DNA of 34,738 nucleotides from Mesoaciditoga lauensis cd-1655R = DSM 25116 (GCF_000745455.1 NZ_JQJI01000024.1:1-34738); one strand, 5' to 3'. Positions 15,933 to 24,167 are shown, counted from the first letter of the stretch. Notes: a model not told the origin generated them from the sequence alone. Numbers and translations are program-made.

Positions 15933-18584
15933 ATGGATTTAAAGTTGAAACGATCGTTTGTAATGCTTCTTCTTTTAGCCACGGCTGCAGTGATGTCTTA
16001 CGCCGCAATTAATCCGTTCGTTCCGGTTTTCTCGAATCCGGATGTAACATACAAGGTCGTTTCAACAAAATACATGGATGTTGTCTACCAACCATCGAGC
16101 GAATGGGCCGTTTATAAGTTTTTGGAAAATGGTGATGCTCTCTACGAAAAGATAACGGATTTTTACAACGTTCAACCTTTTTCCAAATTGACAGTCGTCT
16201 TTGAAAACGATACAAACATCGTGAACTCGTTGGCAGATCCGGTTGATAACGTCATATATATCTTTTTGAATTCATCTCAAAGAGGATTTTTCTCATCGGA
16301 TATTGAATCTTGGGTGGATTTCGTATTCAGCCACGAGTTAACACACATACTGCTAACGCAGATGGGCGGAACACCCCAGCTGAGAATCTACGGCAACCCC
16401 CTCTCAACCATTTACAACTCGATTTTCATACCAGCTTACGTGCAAGAAGGATTGGCTGAGTATTCCGAAACCCACTTTAATGGAAACAAAGGACGTCTTA
16501 ACGATCCGCTTTTCGAAATGTATTTAAAAGGGTTGGTTTTGGCAAAAAGATTAAACGGTCTGGGTGGAGCGGCAACTTATAGCGCTGATGGATGGTATCC
16601 AATGGGTGCTCCATACCTTGTGGGAGGAAGTTTTATAAGATATGTTTCTTTCAAGTATGGAGAGAAAGCGTTGAAAAAGGCAATAGAGACACTTACAAGT
16701 GATCACGTTTTGGGTGTGGCACACGCATTTGAAAAGGCTACAAACACACCCTTTAAGAAGCTTATTGGAGATTGGCTGTCATCCGTTAAAAAAGACGTCG
16801 ATTCGCAGCTTTCAAAAGTGGGCACAAGGATAGAAGGAGTTCAACTGACAAACCATGGAAGGTGGACGGCTTTTGTAAGCGCTCCTTCGAATGATAGCGT
16901 CTTCTTTTATTCCGAAGATCAAAATGATATACCGAAAATAAAAGAATACGTTGCATCGAGTGCCGTAAAACGCGATGTTTATCCTCTGGGAGGATTTCTG
17001 TATCAGGGTGGATACATCAGATCCATGTCTATTTCTCCTGATGGCAACAAATTGGCATTTGTCAAATGGATTCCACAAGACGGAGGCTTTGTAAATCGCA
17101 GCGTTTGTTTTGTGCTTGATTTGAAAAACCGAAGCCTTTCACAACTTCCAATTAAAAATCCCATGGATATTTCATGGCTTTCAAAAGACAAAATCGTTTA
17201 TTCCAAGGAAGATGGTGGCCTCTATTCCATAAAGGAATACGATTTCACAGATGGAACGTTCAAAACCATCACCCATTATTCACCTATGGTGATAACGTCC
17301 TTGTCGACGTACAAGAACAGCGTGTATTTCTCAGCGAGCGTGGATGGTAACGAAGATATATACGAAGTTTCTGAAAACGGAACGGAAACTGTTAAGAAGA
17401 TTATAAGTGGTGATTTCCTGAAAGTAGATCCCTTTGTCACGAAAGATGGAAGGTACATTCTTTTTTCTGCGGCTAAGCCAGACAAAGACGGCATCTTCAA
17501 CGTGTACGCTTTTGACACCTTTGAAAAGAGGTTTTACCAGATTACAAACGTTGAACTGGGAGCTTTCTCACCCCATGTAGTCGGCGACAAACTTTTCTAC
17601 ACAAATTACACAAAAAATGGCTACAATCTCTTTGCATTGGATAGATGGATGTCTACTTCCAAAGAGGTTGATGGCTTTAAATGGGATAACAAAGTTTACA
17701 AGGATGAGCTGAACCTGACTGAGGTATATTTAAGCGTCGAGAAGAAATCAAAGCCTTATTCGCCGCCACTCCAGACGATAGCTTCTGGAATGTTGCCACT
17801 TGTTTCTCTTTCGAGTTTAAGCGCTTCAAACACCGTTTCAGCCACGTACACGCTTGTTGGATTTGATATGTTAAGAAGCAAATTCGGATGGAATAACTTC
17901 TATGCCTTAGGTAGTGTATCAACCGATAGTACAGAGGATAGCTTAGCATTTGGTATGATCAATTATGGAAAATACAATCTAAGTGCGAGTGCTTTCTTAA
18001 ATTTGAAAGAACAGGTATTCGATGCCTCTTTATCTTATCCCATAACACTTATGATGTGGGGAAATGATTTCCTTTTCTATCCATCTATTGAATACCTTTT
18101 AAAACACGAGCAAGACATAACAGATAAATTCAGTTTTTATGGAGAGATGATCTTTGGTCCTTCTTTCGTTCCCAGCAACGTTCTGGGTGTGCATTCGCTA
18201 CATATGAATTGGAATGTGGCTTTTTCTCCTTTAAATCCATCAACACCAACTTACAACGTTGAAGTTGACACATCCTTCCCCATGTTCTACGGCGTTTCAA
18301 GATTGGGAGCGACCTTCGAGAATTCGTCCATAAAGATTTTCCAAAAATTCGCCTTTCCAAATTTAAGCGTTAATTGGTATGATATAACAGGTGTGTTTGG
18401 GTTGAAAACGATCGATTTTTTGCAATTCTCAGATTACATGTTTGAAAATAACAATTTCGATGTGGGACTTCAAACTGACGTGAATTTTGATTCGTTCTTT
18501 TACAGTGAATTTAAACTTAGCATAAAAGTCGCTTATGATCATCTAAAAAATGGCTTTAAGTACCATATCGGGTTGAATTTTTAA
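15933..18584 (+). CDS. Secreted gluzincin with beta-propeller and barrel-like C-terminus
   Basis: An 883-residue exported protein. A signal peptide (about 1-25, ending MSYA) is followed by a peptidase MA-like domain with HELTH (134-138) and EGLAEY (Glu176), the gluzincin zinc ligands. The middle part (about 290-590) has repeated TolB/PD40-type propeller blades (ISPDGNKLAFV, DGRYILFSAA, GDKLFYTNY). The last 270 residues alternate polar and hydrophobic residues with many aromatics and end in HIGLNF. A C-terminal Phe on an amphipathic strand is the classic outer-membrane beta-barrel signal. I infer a toga-associated surface protease or sensor; substrates are unknown. The ATG at 15933 is chosen because AAGGAG (15918-15923) abuts the upstream GTG at 15924. 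Confidence 0.75.
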   Translation: MDLKLKRSFVMLLLLATAAVMSYAAINPFVPVFSNPDVTYKVVSTKYMDVVYQPSSEWAVYKFLENGDALYEKITDFYNVQPFSKLTVVFENDTNIVNSLADPVDNVIYIFLNSSQRGFFSSDIESWVDFVFSHELTHILLTQMGGTPQLRIYGNPLSTIYNSIFIPAYVQEGLAEYSETHFNGNKGRLNDPLFEMYLKGLVLAKRLNGLGGAATYSADGWYPMGAPYLVGGSFIRYVSFKYGEKALKKAIETLTSDHVLGVAHAFEKATNTPFKKLIGDWLSSVKKDVDSQLSKVGTRIEGVQLTNHGRWTAFVSAPSNDSVFFYSEDQNDIPKIKEYVASSAVKRDVYPLGGFLYQGGYIRSMSISPDGNKLAFVKWIPQDGGFVNRSVCFVLDLKNRSLSQLPIKNPMDISWLSKDKIVYSKEDGGLYSIKEYDFTDGTFKTITHYSPMVITSLSTYKNSVYFSASVDGNEDIYEVSENGTETVKKIISGDFLKVDPFVTKDGRYILFSAAKPDKDGIFNVYAFDTFEKRFYQITNVELGAFSPHVVGDKLFYTNYTKNGYNLFALDRWMSTSKEVDGFKWDNKVYKDELNLTEVYLSVEKKSKPYSPPLQTIASGMLPLVSLSSLSASNTVSATYTLVGFDMLRSKFGWNNFYALGSVSTDSTEDSLAFGMINYGKYNLSASAFLNLKEQVFDASLSYPITLMMWGNDFLFYPSIEYLLKHEQDITDKFSFYGEMIFGPSFVPSNVLGVHSLHMNWNVAFSPLNPSTPTYNVEVDTSFPMFYGVSRLGATFENSSIKIFQKFAFPNLSVNWYDITGVFGLKTIDFLQFSDYMFENNNFDVGLQTDVNFDSFFYSEFKLSIKVAYDHLKNGFKYHIGLNF

Positions 18585-18601
18585 TATGTATGTGGTAAAA
18601 T
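18573..18601 (+). promoter_or_regulatory. Promoter of rpsT
   Basis: TTGAAT (18573-18578), a 17-bp spacer and TAAAAT (18596-18601). The -35 element overlaps the last codons of the preceding gene. This lets the ribosomal protein be expressed independently. Confidence 0.65.
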
Positions 18602-18631
18602 ATCACGCGTGAAGTGAAAGGAGGTTGGCAG

Positions 18632-18901
18632 ATGGCGAATTCAAGATCTGCTAAGAAACGGGTAAGGGCTTCTGAAAGAAAAAGAATTATGAATCAGATT
18701 GCCAAGAGCAAGTTCAAAACAGCCGTGAAAAAAGCCTTGAGTGCTGCTGAAAATGGAGAAGAAGACCTTCAAGCAAAACTAAGTGAAGCTTTTTCGAAAA
18801 TAGATAAAGCGGCCAAGAGCGGCGCTATTCATAAAAACCAAGCGGCACGCAGAAAATCCAGACTTATAAAGAAGATAAGGCTTTTACAACAAACCAAATA
18901 A
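18632..18901 (+). CDS. rpsT: 30S ribosomal protein S20
   Basis: An 89-residue, highly basic helical protein that binds 16S rRNA. MANSRSAKKRVRASERKRIMNQ at the N-terminus, FSKIDKAAKSGAIHKNQAARRKSRL in the second half and the overall length are diagnostic. The SD AAAGGAGG (about 18618-18625) precedes the ATG at 18632. An in-frame ATG at 18614 would lie upstream of the SD and is rejected. It has its own promoter and a strong terminator, so it is monocistronic. Confidence 0.97.
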   Translation: MANSRSAKKRVRASERKRIMNQIAKSKFKTAVKKALSAAENGEEDLQAKLSEAFSKIDKAAKSGAIHKNQAARRKSRLIKKIRLLQQTK

Positions 18902-18924
18902 TCATCCATGCTTTTCGAATGAAG

Positions 18925-18957
18925 ATCTCCGTTAATAATAACGGGGATTTTTATTTT
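18925..18957 (+). terminator. Terminator of rpsT
   Basis: A 10-bp stem ATCTCCGTTA/TAACGGGGAT (one G-T pair) with loop ATAA, followed by a T-rich run (TTTTATTTTT). Confidence 0.9.
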
Positions 18958-18986
18958 TGAACTTATGGAAGGGAAAGTTAGTCAAA
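18958..18986 (+). promoter_or_regulatory. ECF-type (RpoE-like) promoter of the sigma operon
   Basis: TGAACTT (18958-18964), a 17-bp spacer and TCAAA (18982-18986) resemble the GGAACTT/TCAAA promoter of E. coli sigma-E. Transcription would start near 18992-18995. That is upstream of the TTG start at 19011 and downstream of the competing ATG at 18990. I infer autoregulation by the sigma factor it precedes. Confidence 0.5.
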
Positions 18987-19010
18987 TAAATGGCGATAGG
19001 TGGTAATCAC

Positions 19011-19571
19011 TTGAACGACTTAAAGTTCATTAGAGATTTGAAAAGAGGAGAACCTGAGGCCTACAAAAAATTGTACGATGAACATGTTAGTAAAATAGGA
19101 AGAATAGCCAAATCCTATCTTGGTGTCGATGATGTGGAAGATGTGATTCAGGAGGTTTTTATAAAAGTTTATAAGAATATAAAGAAGTTTCGGGGAGATT
19201 CGGCACTTTCAACATGGATATATCGTATAACGGTTAACGTATGCAAAGACATGTTGGCTAAGAAACATAGAAAAAAGGAAATACTAACTAGCTTTGGCCT
19301 CGAAGAAGATGATGAAAAAACTTTTCCCGAACCTGTTGAGGAGACAAGACCTTCTGATGAATTCCTAAAAGAGGTATCTTCCGAGGAGATTCGTAGAGCG
19401 ATAGATTCATTGTCTCAAGAAGATAGGTTGTTAATAACTTTGAGAGAAATAGAGGGAATGAGTTACGCAGAGATAGCTGACGTTGTAGAAAAGCCTATTG
19501 GAACCGTAAAGAGCAAACTGCATTACGCTCGAGAAAGACTCAAGGATATACTTGAGGAGAAAGAAAAGTGA
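19011..19571 (+). CDS. ECF-family RNA polymerase sigma factor
   Basis: A 186-residue sigma-70-family factor with only regions 2 and 4. Region 2 includes LYDEHVSKIGRIAKSYLGVDDVEDVIQEVFIKVYKNIKKFRGDSALSTWIYRITVNVCKD. Region 4 has SLSQEDRLLITLREIEGMSYAEIADVVEKPIGTVKSKLHYARERLKD, a helix-turn-helix that reads the -35 element. The first ATG (18990) lacks an SD and would fall before the predicted transcript start. TTG 19011 has AGGTGG (18998-19003) 7 nt upstream. The anti-sigma gene follows after 18 nt, the usual sigma/anti-sigma pair of an envelope stress response. Confidence 0.9.
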   Translation: MNDLKFIRDLKRGEPEAYKKLYDEHVSKIGRIAKSYLGVDDVEDVIQEVFIKVYKNIKKFRGDSALSTWIYRITVNVCKDMLAKKHRKKEILTSFGLEEDDEKTFPEPVEETRPSDEFLKEVSSEEIRRAIDSLSQEDRLLITLREIEGMSYAEIADVVEKPIGTVKSKLHYARERLKDILEEKEK

Positions 19572-19589
19572 AGTTGGGGAGAGTGAGAA

Positions 19590-20069
19590 ATGAATTGTAA
19601 TGAGTATAGAGAAAAATTCATTAACGAAGAGCTAACCCCTGAAGAAAAAAAGAAATTTATGGAGCACTTAAAAGAATGCGAAGGATGTAGGGTCTTCGTC
19701 GAAAAATACAAAAAAACGCAAAGCTTCATGAGAATACGAACAGACTACATTCCTTCTGAAGAATTAAGGGAAAAAATCGTGTCTAATGTGCGGTTAAAGA
19801 AGACTGTCAAAAGGTTGTACGCCGTTGTTCTTCCTACGGCAGCAATGGTAGTAGTGGGCATTTTCCTTTTGGGAAAACCATTTATCAACGGTCAGAATTT
19901 GTATCAACGTGTGGCCTTAAAAGGAATTGAAATGTTAAGGACAACAAGTTCAGCCACCACAAGTTCAGCTACTCCTTCCAACGCAGAAGTTGGCGAAGAT
20001 TACTCTTATCTAGTTCATATAAAAAACGTGAGTGATCAATTTATAAAAAACGTGAGTGATAAATTTTGA
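19590..20069 (+). CDS. Zinc-finger anti-sigma factor
   Basis: A 159-residue single-pass membrane protein. The cytoplasmic N-terminus has the zinc-binding anti-sigma (ZAS) pattern Cys3 and His26-x3-Cys30-x2-Cys33. One membrane helix follows at about 78-95 (AVVLPTAAMVVVGIFLLG), then a Ser/Thr/Ala-rich external segment. It should hold the sigma factor encoded just upstream inactive until an envelope signal. Two local duplications are visible: TTSSATTSSAT (TSSAT twice) and, at the very C-terminus, IKNVSDQFIKNVSDKF. The latter comes from a tandem repeat of AAAAAACGTGAGTGAT. Its stop overlaps the next gene's TTG. Confidence 0.87.
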   Translation: MNCNEYREKFINEELTPEEKKKFMEHLKECEGCRVFVEKYKKTQSFMRIRTDYIPSEELREKIVSNVRLKKTVKRLYAVVLPTAAMVVVGIFLLGKPFINGQNLYQRVALKGIEMLRTTSSATTSSATPSNAEVGEDYSYLVHIKNVSDQFIKNVSDKF

Positions 20070-20956
20070 GCAAGATAGCTTTGATGATAATTCTGGCGTC
20101 TTTAATGGTGAGCGTAAGCGTTTTCGCGTTCGCGGATTTAGGGGTGGTTTCAGCTTACGCGTCGCAGGTTATAGAAGGGCATAGAGTGGTGGTCGAGGAA
20201 ACGGGAAAGACCACGAAAGTTAGATATGAAACAATTTTAAGAGATGGTCATGATGAGATAGTGAAAGTCGTCGCTCCAGATTTTTTTGAATGGGCTTATT
20301 TAAATGGAAAAACGTACGTTGTTTTTGGGAGGGAAATGAAAAGATCTCCGGCTCCGATAATCGATGCGGAGATGCTTTTTTTTAAGTGCCTTTCTTCCAC
20401 TCCCACGATTTTGTCAACCGCTGATATAGATTACAATGGGAAAAAAGCTTACAGAATAGAGGCAAGGGATGAGAGCGCAACTTATGTTGGGGTATTCCTT
20501 CTCCCGTCGCTTTTGCTTGTCAAATTGAATGTCCAGCATAAAAGCAAAAAGATAACACTGACATACGATGCCATTAAAAAAGTGCCTTCTCTTTACTTTC
20601 AAAAAGTTATAAGCAGCTTTAAAATGATAAACACACCACCAAGCACGATGGAAGTTGAAGTGTGGAAAATGGTGTACCATCTTGACAATGTTAGCGTGAC
20701 TTCCATAAAAGTGAACAACATTTCCATAGTTCTGGTTCATGGAATGGCGAAAAATGTGGGAGAAATGGTAGTGTACTTGTTTCCAAAAAGTGATAAGATC
20801 TCAACTACAAATTTGATTTCACAGTTTAAATCAAAAGGGCTTTCTTCCATAAGTGCAGAACAAAATGGGATAAGCATGGTATTTGTTTCGGCTACAAAAG
20901 ATCATGCCAGCTTCAAAAAGTGGGTAGAAAATGTACTGAATCACACTTCATTTTGA
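20066..20956 (+). CDS. Exported RseB/LolA-like sigma-regulatory protein
   Basis: A 296-residue exported protein. The signal peptide is about 1-23 (KIALMIILASLMVSVSVFAFA). The mature part resembles the two-domain RseB/MucB architecture: an N-terminal LolA-like beta-sheet half (VRYETILRDGHDEIVKVVAPDFFEWAYLNGKTYVVFG) and a smaller C-terminal domain (about 200-296). No catalytic motif is seen. It follows the sigma and anti-sigma genes, with its TTG overlapping the anti-sigma stop (TTGA). I infer that it binds the periplasmic part of the anti-sigma or senses lipid/envelope intermediates. Similarity is at architecture level only. Confidence 0.65.
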   Translation: MSKIALMIILASLMVSVSVFAFADLGVVSAYASQVIEGHRVVVEETGKTTKVRYETILRDGHDEIVKVVAPDFFEWAYLNGKTYVVFGREMKRSPAPIIDAEMLFFKCLSSTPTILSTADIDYNGKKAYRIEARDESATYVGVFLLPSLLLVKLNVQHKSKKITLTYDAIKKVPSLYFQKVISSFKMINTPPSTMEVEVWKMVYHLDNVSVTSIKVNNISIVLVHGMAKNVGEMVVYLFPKSDKISTTNLISQFKSKGLSSISAEQNGISMVFVSATKDHASFKKWVENVLNHTSF

Positions 20957-20969
20957 ATTTAAAAAATGA

Positions 20970-21044
20970 GTCATTATGTGTGTCAATGTTACAAAGCATT
21001 TCAAAAAGGGGCTAAATCTTCACTTTAAAGTACTTGTCAGAACG
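20970..21044 (+). repeat. Family A element, truncated left end (A4)
   Basis: GTCATTATGTGTGTCAATGTT ACAAAGCATTTC continuing to AAGTACTTGTCAGAACG. This matches the first 75 bp or so of the family A copies at 5931 and 22889. The rest, including core and right end, is absent. It ends 3 bp before the pelF stop codon, between the convergent RseB-like gene and pelF. Confidence 0.78.
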
Positions 21045-21046
21045 CT

Positions 21047-22444
21047 TCAATTTCTAATTTCTAATACTTCCTCATACATCTTTTTATATGAGTTTATCAT
21101 CTCTTCAAGAGTGTACTTCTTTCTTACGATCCTCTTCCCATTGGCAGAGAAAAATGAGGCTAATTCTTTTTCTTTATGGATTTTTAAAATTGCTTGAGCC
21201 AATCTGGTGTAGTCTTTAGGCGGTACCACAAAGCCGCTTTGGCCTTCCTCATCTTCAACGAGCTCTTTGCACGCTCCCACATCGGTTGCAACTACCGGAA
21301 TGCCAGCTGCCATTGCCTCTAAAATAACAAGAGGTTGTCCTTCGGAAATGCTACTCAAAAGCAAAACATCCATGATCGGATAATAGTCCAGAACGTTGGC
21401 CTTCCCCACAAATTCGACCACATCTTGAAGATTTAAACTTTCAACCAATTCCAGGCAAAACTCGTAATACTCTGGTTCTTCATCAGAAGGACCTATTATG
21501 AGGAATTTTACATCTTTTAATTCTACCGATACCAATTTCACCGCTTTCAAAGCCGTTTTTAAGTCTTTTATAGGGGTTATCCGTCCCACAAAACCAATGA
21601 TGAATCCTTCGTGTTTTTCCTTTTTAACGTCAAATTTCTCCACATTTATACCGTTTGGTATTACCCCCATTTTTTTCTTGCTGGCTCCAAGTTCTAATTG
21701 AAAAATCTGATTTTTTTTGAAAAGGGTTGTGAGAAAATCGGTTTCTCTGTAAGAAACAGCACTTATAAGTTTGAAGAGTTCTATCCAGGGTGCCTTGTAA
21801 ATTTCCGGTATGAACCTTGAAGTTATGATCTCTCTTTCTCTTTCGCGATGATATATGCCATGCTCTGTGATAATCACTTTGGAGTTATACCTGTACTTCC
21901 CACTGATGGCTTTTAAAGAAGCGTATCCTGTGGTGATCGAATGATATATATCACATTTTGGGGGAGGTGCCACGGAGAATGAATTCACTATTGGCAGAAA
22001 CAATCCTTTAACGGTCCAAAAATATCTCGTAAATCCTTCATCCGGCAAGTAACGATGGTAAACATCTATCATTGCATCCCAGAATTCCTTTGTTTCCATT
22101 ACTTTTAGAAAATCATTTTCAACCATTAGATGAAGAATCTCTATGGCGTTGTCTATTCTAGTTGCCCAGTTTATATCTATAAGATTTCTTATCTTTGAAG
22201 AGAGAAGGTTGGCATCTTTTACCTTAGAGTTTTTTTGCGGGAAATAGGAAAAGAGAGATTGAGACCATATTTCCGAAACATTTGGTGGGATTTCGTAAGC
22301 AAACTTTTTATCTTCTTCACGTGGGCCAAGGTATATGATCTTAAACTCTATCTCAGGTAAATTTTCCATCAAGGTTTGTAGCCACGAAGAAACCCCTCCC
22401 ATCACGTAAGGATAGGTTCCTTCCACTATAACTCCAACTTTCAT
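21047..22444 (-). CDS. pelF: Pel polysaccharide glycosyltransferase PelF
   Basis: Cytoplasmic GT4-type glycosyltransferase of 465 residues. In Pel systems PelF polymerises UDP-activated N-acetylhexosamine into the Pel chain, handed to PelG. Visible features are EGTYPYVMGGVSSWLQ (GGVSSW, typical of PelF/DUF3492), ITEHGIYHRERE near residue 200, VGRITPIKDLKTALKAV, and the GT4 E-x7-E motif in SEGQPLVILEAMAAGIPVVATDVGACKELVE. The ATG overlaps the stop of the upstream small membrane-protein gene. It is transcribed divergently from the rest of the pel genes, which is unusual since known pel loci are generally co-directional. Its 3' end abuts a truncated repeat element. Confidence 0.92.
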   Translation of the reverse strand: MKVGVIVEGTYPYVMGGVSSWLQTLMENLPEIEFKIIYLGPREEDKKFAYEIPPNVSEIWSQSLFSYFPQKNSKVKDANLLSSKIRNLIDINWATRIDNAIEILHLMVENDFLKVMETKEFWDAMIDVYHRYLPDEGFTRYFWTVKGLFLPIVNSFSVAPPPKCDIYHSITTGYASLKAISGKYRYNSKVIITEHGIYHREREREIITSRFIPEIYKAPWIELFKLISAVSYRETDFLTTLFKKNQIFQLELGASKKKMGVIPNGINVEKFDVKKEKHEGFIIGFVGRITPIKDLKTALKAVKLVSVELKDVKFLIIGPSDEEPEYYEFCLELVESLNLQDVVEFVGKANVLDYYPIMDVLLLSSISEGQPLVILEAMAAGIPVVATDVGACKELVEDEEGQSGFVVPPKDYTRLAQAILKIHKEKELASFFSANGKRIVRKKYTLEEMINSYKKMYEEVLEIRN

Positions 22445-22839
22445 TTCTTTTCACCACTTAGCACATTCATAATTTCAAAAGCAAGTTTTTTCTCTTTGGG
22501 AGTTCCATTTAAAAGAAGAAATTTTGGGTCGTTGGCTAGCAAGTATTTGGAAATGGCTTCATTGTTCACACCGGCTTTGTACAGTTCTTCGGCTCTATAA
22601 ATCACCAAGCTTTGCGTGTTTAAAATCACGTTGAAATATTCCAAAGATTTCTTCATATCCCCGAAATTCATAGAGGCATCCAAGTTTTCTATTGCGTACA
22701 CAAAGTCGATCGGTTTATCACCGCTTAATTTCATATTTCTCTTTCCATTGAGCAAAAGAACAAACACAATGGCCAGGGATGAAAACACCACGAATAGAAT
22801 AATTTTGCGCTTACTCACATTTTTCACCTCTTCGCTCAT
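22441..22839 (-). CDS. Small membrane-anchored protein upstream of pelF
   Basis: A 132-residue protein I do not recognise. A basic N-terminus (SKRKI) is followed by one membrane helix (about 13-31, ILFVVFSSLAIVFVLLLNG). The soluble domain has short helices (YAIENLDASMNFGDMKKSLEYF; LYKAGVNNEAISKYLLAND), suggestive of a TPR-like fold. No lipobox or catalytic motif is present. Its stop overlaps the pelF start (ATGA), so it is probably made together with PelF and may anchor or scaffold it at the membrane; that is inference. The ATG at 22839 follows AGGAG by 10 nt. A GTG seven codons later, 6 nt after GAGGTG, is a real alternative. Confidence 0.7.
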   Translation of the reverse strand: MSEEVKNVSKRKIILFVVFSSLAIVFVLLLNGKRNMKLSGDKPIDFVYAIENLDASMNFGDMKKSLEYFNVILNTQSLVIYRAEELYKAGVNNEAISKYLLANDPKFLLLNGTPKEKKLAFEIMNVLSGEKK

Positions 22840-22888
22840 ATTTTACCATCTCCTGAGAATCCCGCAAGCTCACATTGCAGATTAACAT

Positions 22889-23249
22889 CTCACATTGTGC
22901 GTCAATATTACAAATCATTTCAAAAAAGGATTAAACTTCACCCTCGAAGTACTTGTCAGAACATATGAGCTTCCATCTGGAGGTTCAAAATATGAGGTTG
23001 AAAGGCACAGGATGTGCCGAGAAAGCGAAGCACTCATGGATGAGTGTCTGAGCGTGCCTCATATTTTGAATTGTAAGACGGACAAAAGAGCGAATCCGTT
23101 CTGACAGTACTTCGAAAAAACGCCTTGGCCGCTTGAAAAGCGGATCCTAAATCAAAAACGTTGTACTCAAATGTTGCTCACATGTTTTCATAAAAAATTT
23201 TTGTAATGTCCCTTGTAATATCTTTCGTAATGTTCACGCACAGCATGAG
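22889..23249 (+). mobile_element. Family A palindromic element, full copy (A3)
   Basis: A 361-bp element with terminal inverted repeats CTCACATTGTGCG and CGCACAGCATGAG. It is flanked by a perfect 6-bp duplication TAACAT (22883-22888 and 23250-23255). The inner stem TTCAAAATATGAGG pairs perfectly with CCTCATATTTTGAA. Core hairpins are GGCACAGGATGTGCC (23004-23018) and CACTCATGGATGAGTG (23031-23046). It fills the gap between the divergent pelF and pelA-like operons. Confidence 0.88.
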
Positions 23250-23263
23250 TAACATGATAAAAT
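23233..23263 (+). promoter_or_regulatory. Possible hybrid promoter of the pel operon formed with the A3 end
   Basis: TTCACG (23233-23238) inside the right terminal repeat of A3 and TAAAAT (23258-23263) in flanking DNA are 19 bp apart. The start codon is at 23271, so the transcript would have almost no leader. Weak but recurrent (compare A2/ksgA). Confidence 0.35.
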
Positions 23264-23270
23264 AGAATCG

Positions 23271-24167
23271 ATGAGGTATTACAAATACGTTCTCACGGTT
23301 TTACTGACCATTTCAATTTTAGTATTAAACGGGTGCACAAATGCCAATGGAGTCAAAAACTCTAAGACATGGCTATGCCAATTTCAGAATTTTTCTCCTT
23401 CCTTAATCTCAAAAACACATTTTGACGTTGTTGTGATAGATTACTCTTACGATGGAAGCGACGCAGAAGCGTTAAAACAAGAGGAAATTGAAAAGATGAA
23501 AAGCACAGGTAAGACCGTTCTCGCTTATATGAACGTTGGATACGCCGAAGAATGGAGATTCTACTGGGACAAGATAAAGGACGCTACTTTTGTTGGAAAT
23601 AACGATACGAGGTGGCCTGGTGAACACCTGATCTTGGATTTTGATACTCCAAAATGGGAAAGTGTAATTCAGCAATATGTGAACAAGATAAAAAAAGAAG
23701 GATTCGATGGAATTTACTTGGATGGTGTAAACGCTTATGAATCATTTCAAGATGAGAAAAAGTATGCTGATGAAATGATAGCACTCTTAAAATATGTAAG
23801 AAAATGGCTGGGAAATGAAGGGAAAATTTCTATACTAAACGCCTACGGCCTTTACAAATTTGATCCATCAATTGCGAATTTAGTGAATTACCTGAGTGTA
23901 GAAAGCCTTTTTTATTTGAGAACACGAAAACGAAAAGAACCTTACTACTCCAATATTTTAAACGAAGTAAAGCTATTTCTCGAAAAAGGTGTGAAGGTGC
24001 TTTCTGTTGATTATGTTGATGACGGAAGTGGATATAAAGGTGAGAACGTCGAAAGAATCAGAGACTACGTGAAGCTTGCTAGGGAGAATGGACTCATTCC
24101 ATATGCCGCCAGAAGCAATATGAAATTGAACAATTTGAATGTCATTCCAGGCATTCAAGGAGAGTGA
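23271..24167 (+). CDS. GH114 polygalactosaminidase-like lipoprotein (PelA hydrolase half)
   Basis: A 298-residue predicted lipoprotein. The signal peptide ends in the lipobox LNGC, with acylated Cys22. The mature part is a TIM-barrel GH114 domain (endo-alpha-1,4-polygalactosaminidase, related to the Thermotoga TM1410 family). It has VVVIDYSYDG, VLAYMNVGYAEEWRFYWD, LILDFDTPKW and GFDGIYLDGVNAY, the region holding the family's catalytic acids. In Pel-producing bacteria this activity is the N-terminal domain of PelA, which cuts the galactosamine-rich polymer. Here it is a separate protein, followed by the deacetylase half. Almost no 5' leader is available, since element A3 ends 21 bp upstream. 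Confidence 0.88.
   Translation: MRYYKYVLTVLLTISILVLNGCTNANGVKNSKTWLCQFQNFSPSLISKTHFDVVVIDYSYDGSDAEALKQEEIEKMKSTGKTVLAYMNVGYAEEWRFYWDKIKDATFVGNNDTRWPGEHLILDFDTPKWESVIQQYVNKIKKEGFDGIYLDGVNAYESFQDEKKYADEMIALLKYVRKWLGNEGKISILNAYGLYKFDPSIANLVNYLSVESLFYLRTRKRKEPYYSNILNEVKLFLEKGVKVLSVDYVDDGSGYKGENVERIRDYVKLARENGLIPYAARSNMKLNNLNVIPGIQGE

Noticed and set aside
15933-18584. The 883-residue protein as a substitute for the PelB porin
   Set aside because: It is more than 2 kb from the pel genes, in another transcription unit, and it has a gluzincin domain and no TPR region.
22441-22839. The small pelF partner as PelC
   Set aside because: It has no lipobox and a retained membrane helix followed by a helical domain, unlike the PelC lipoprotein.
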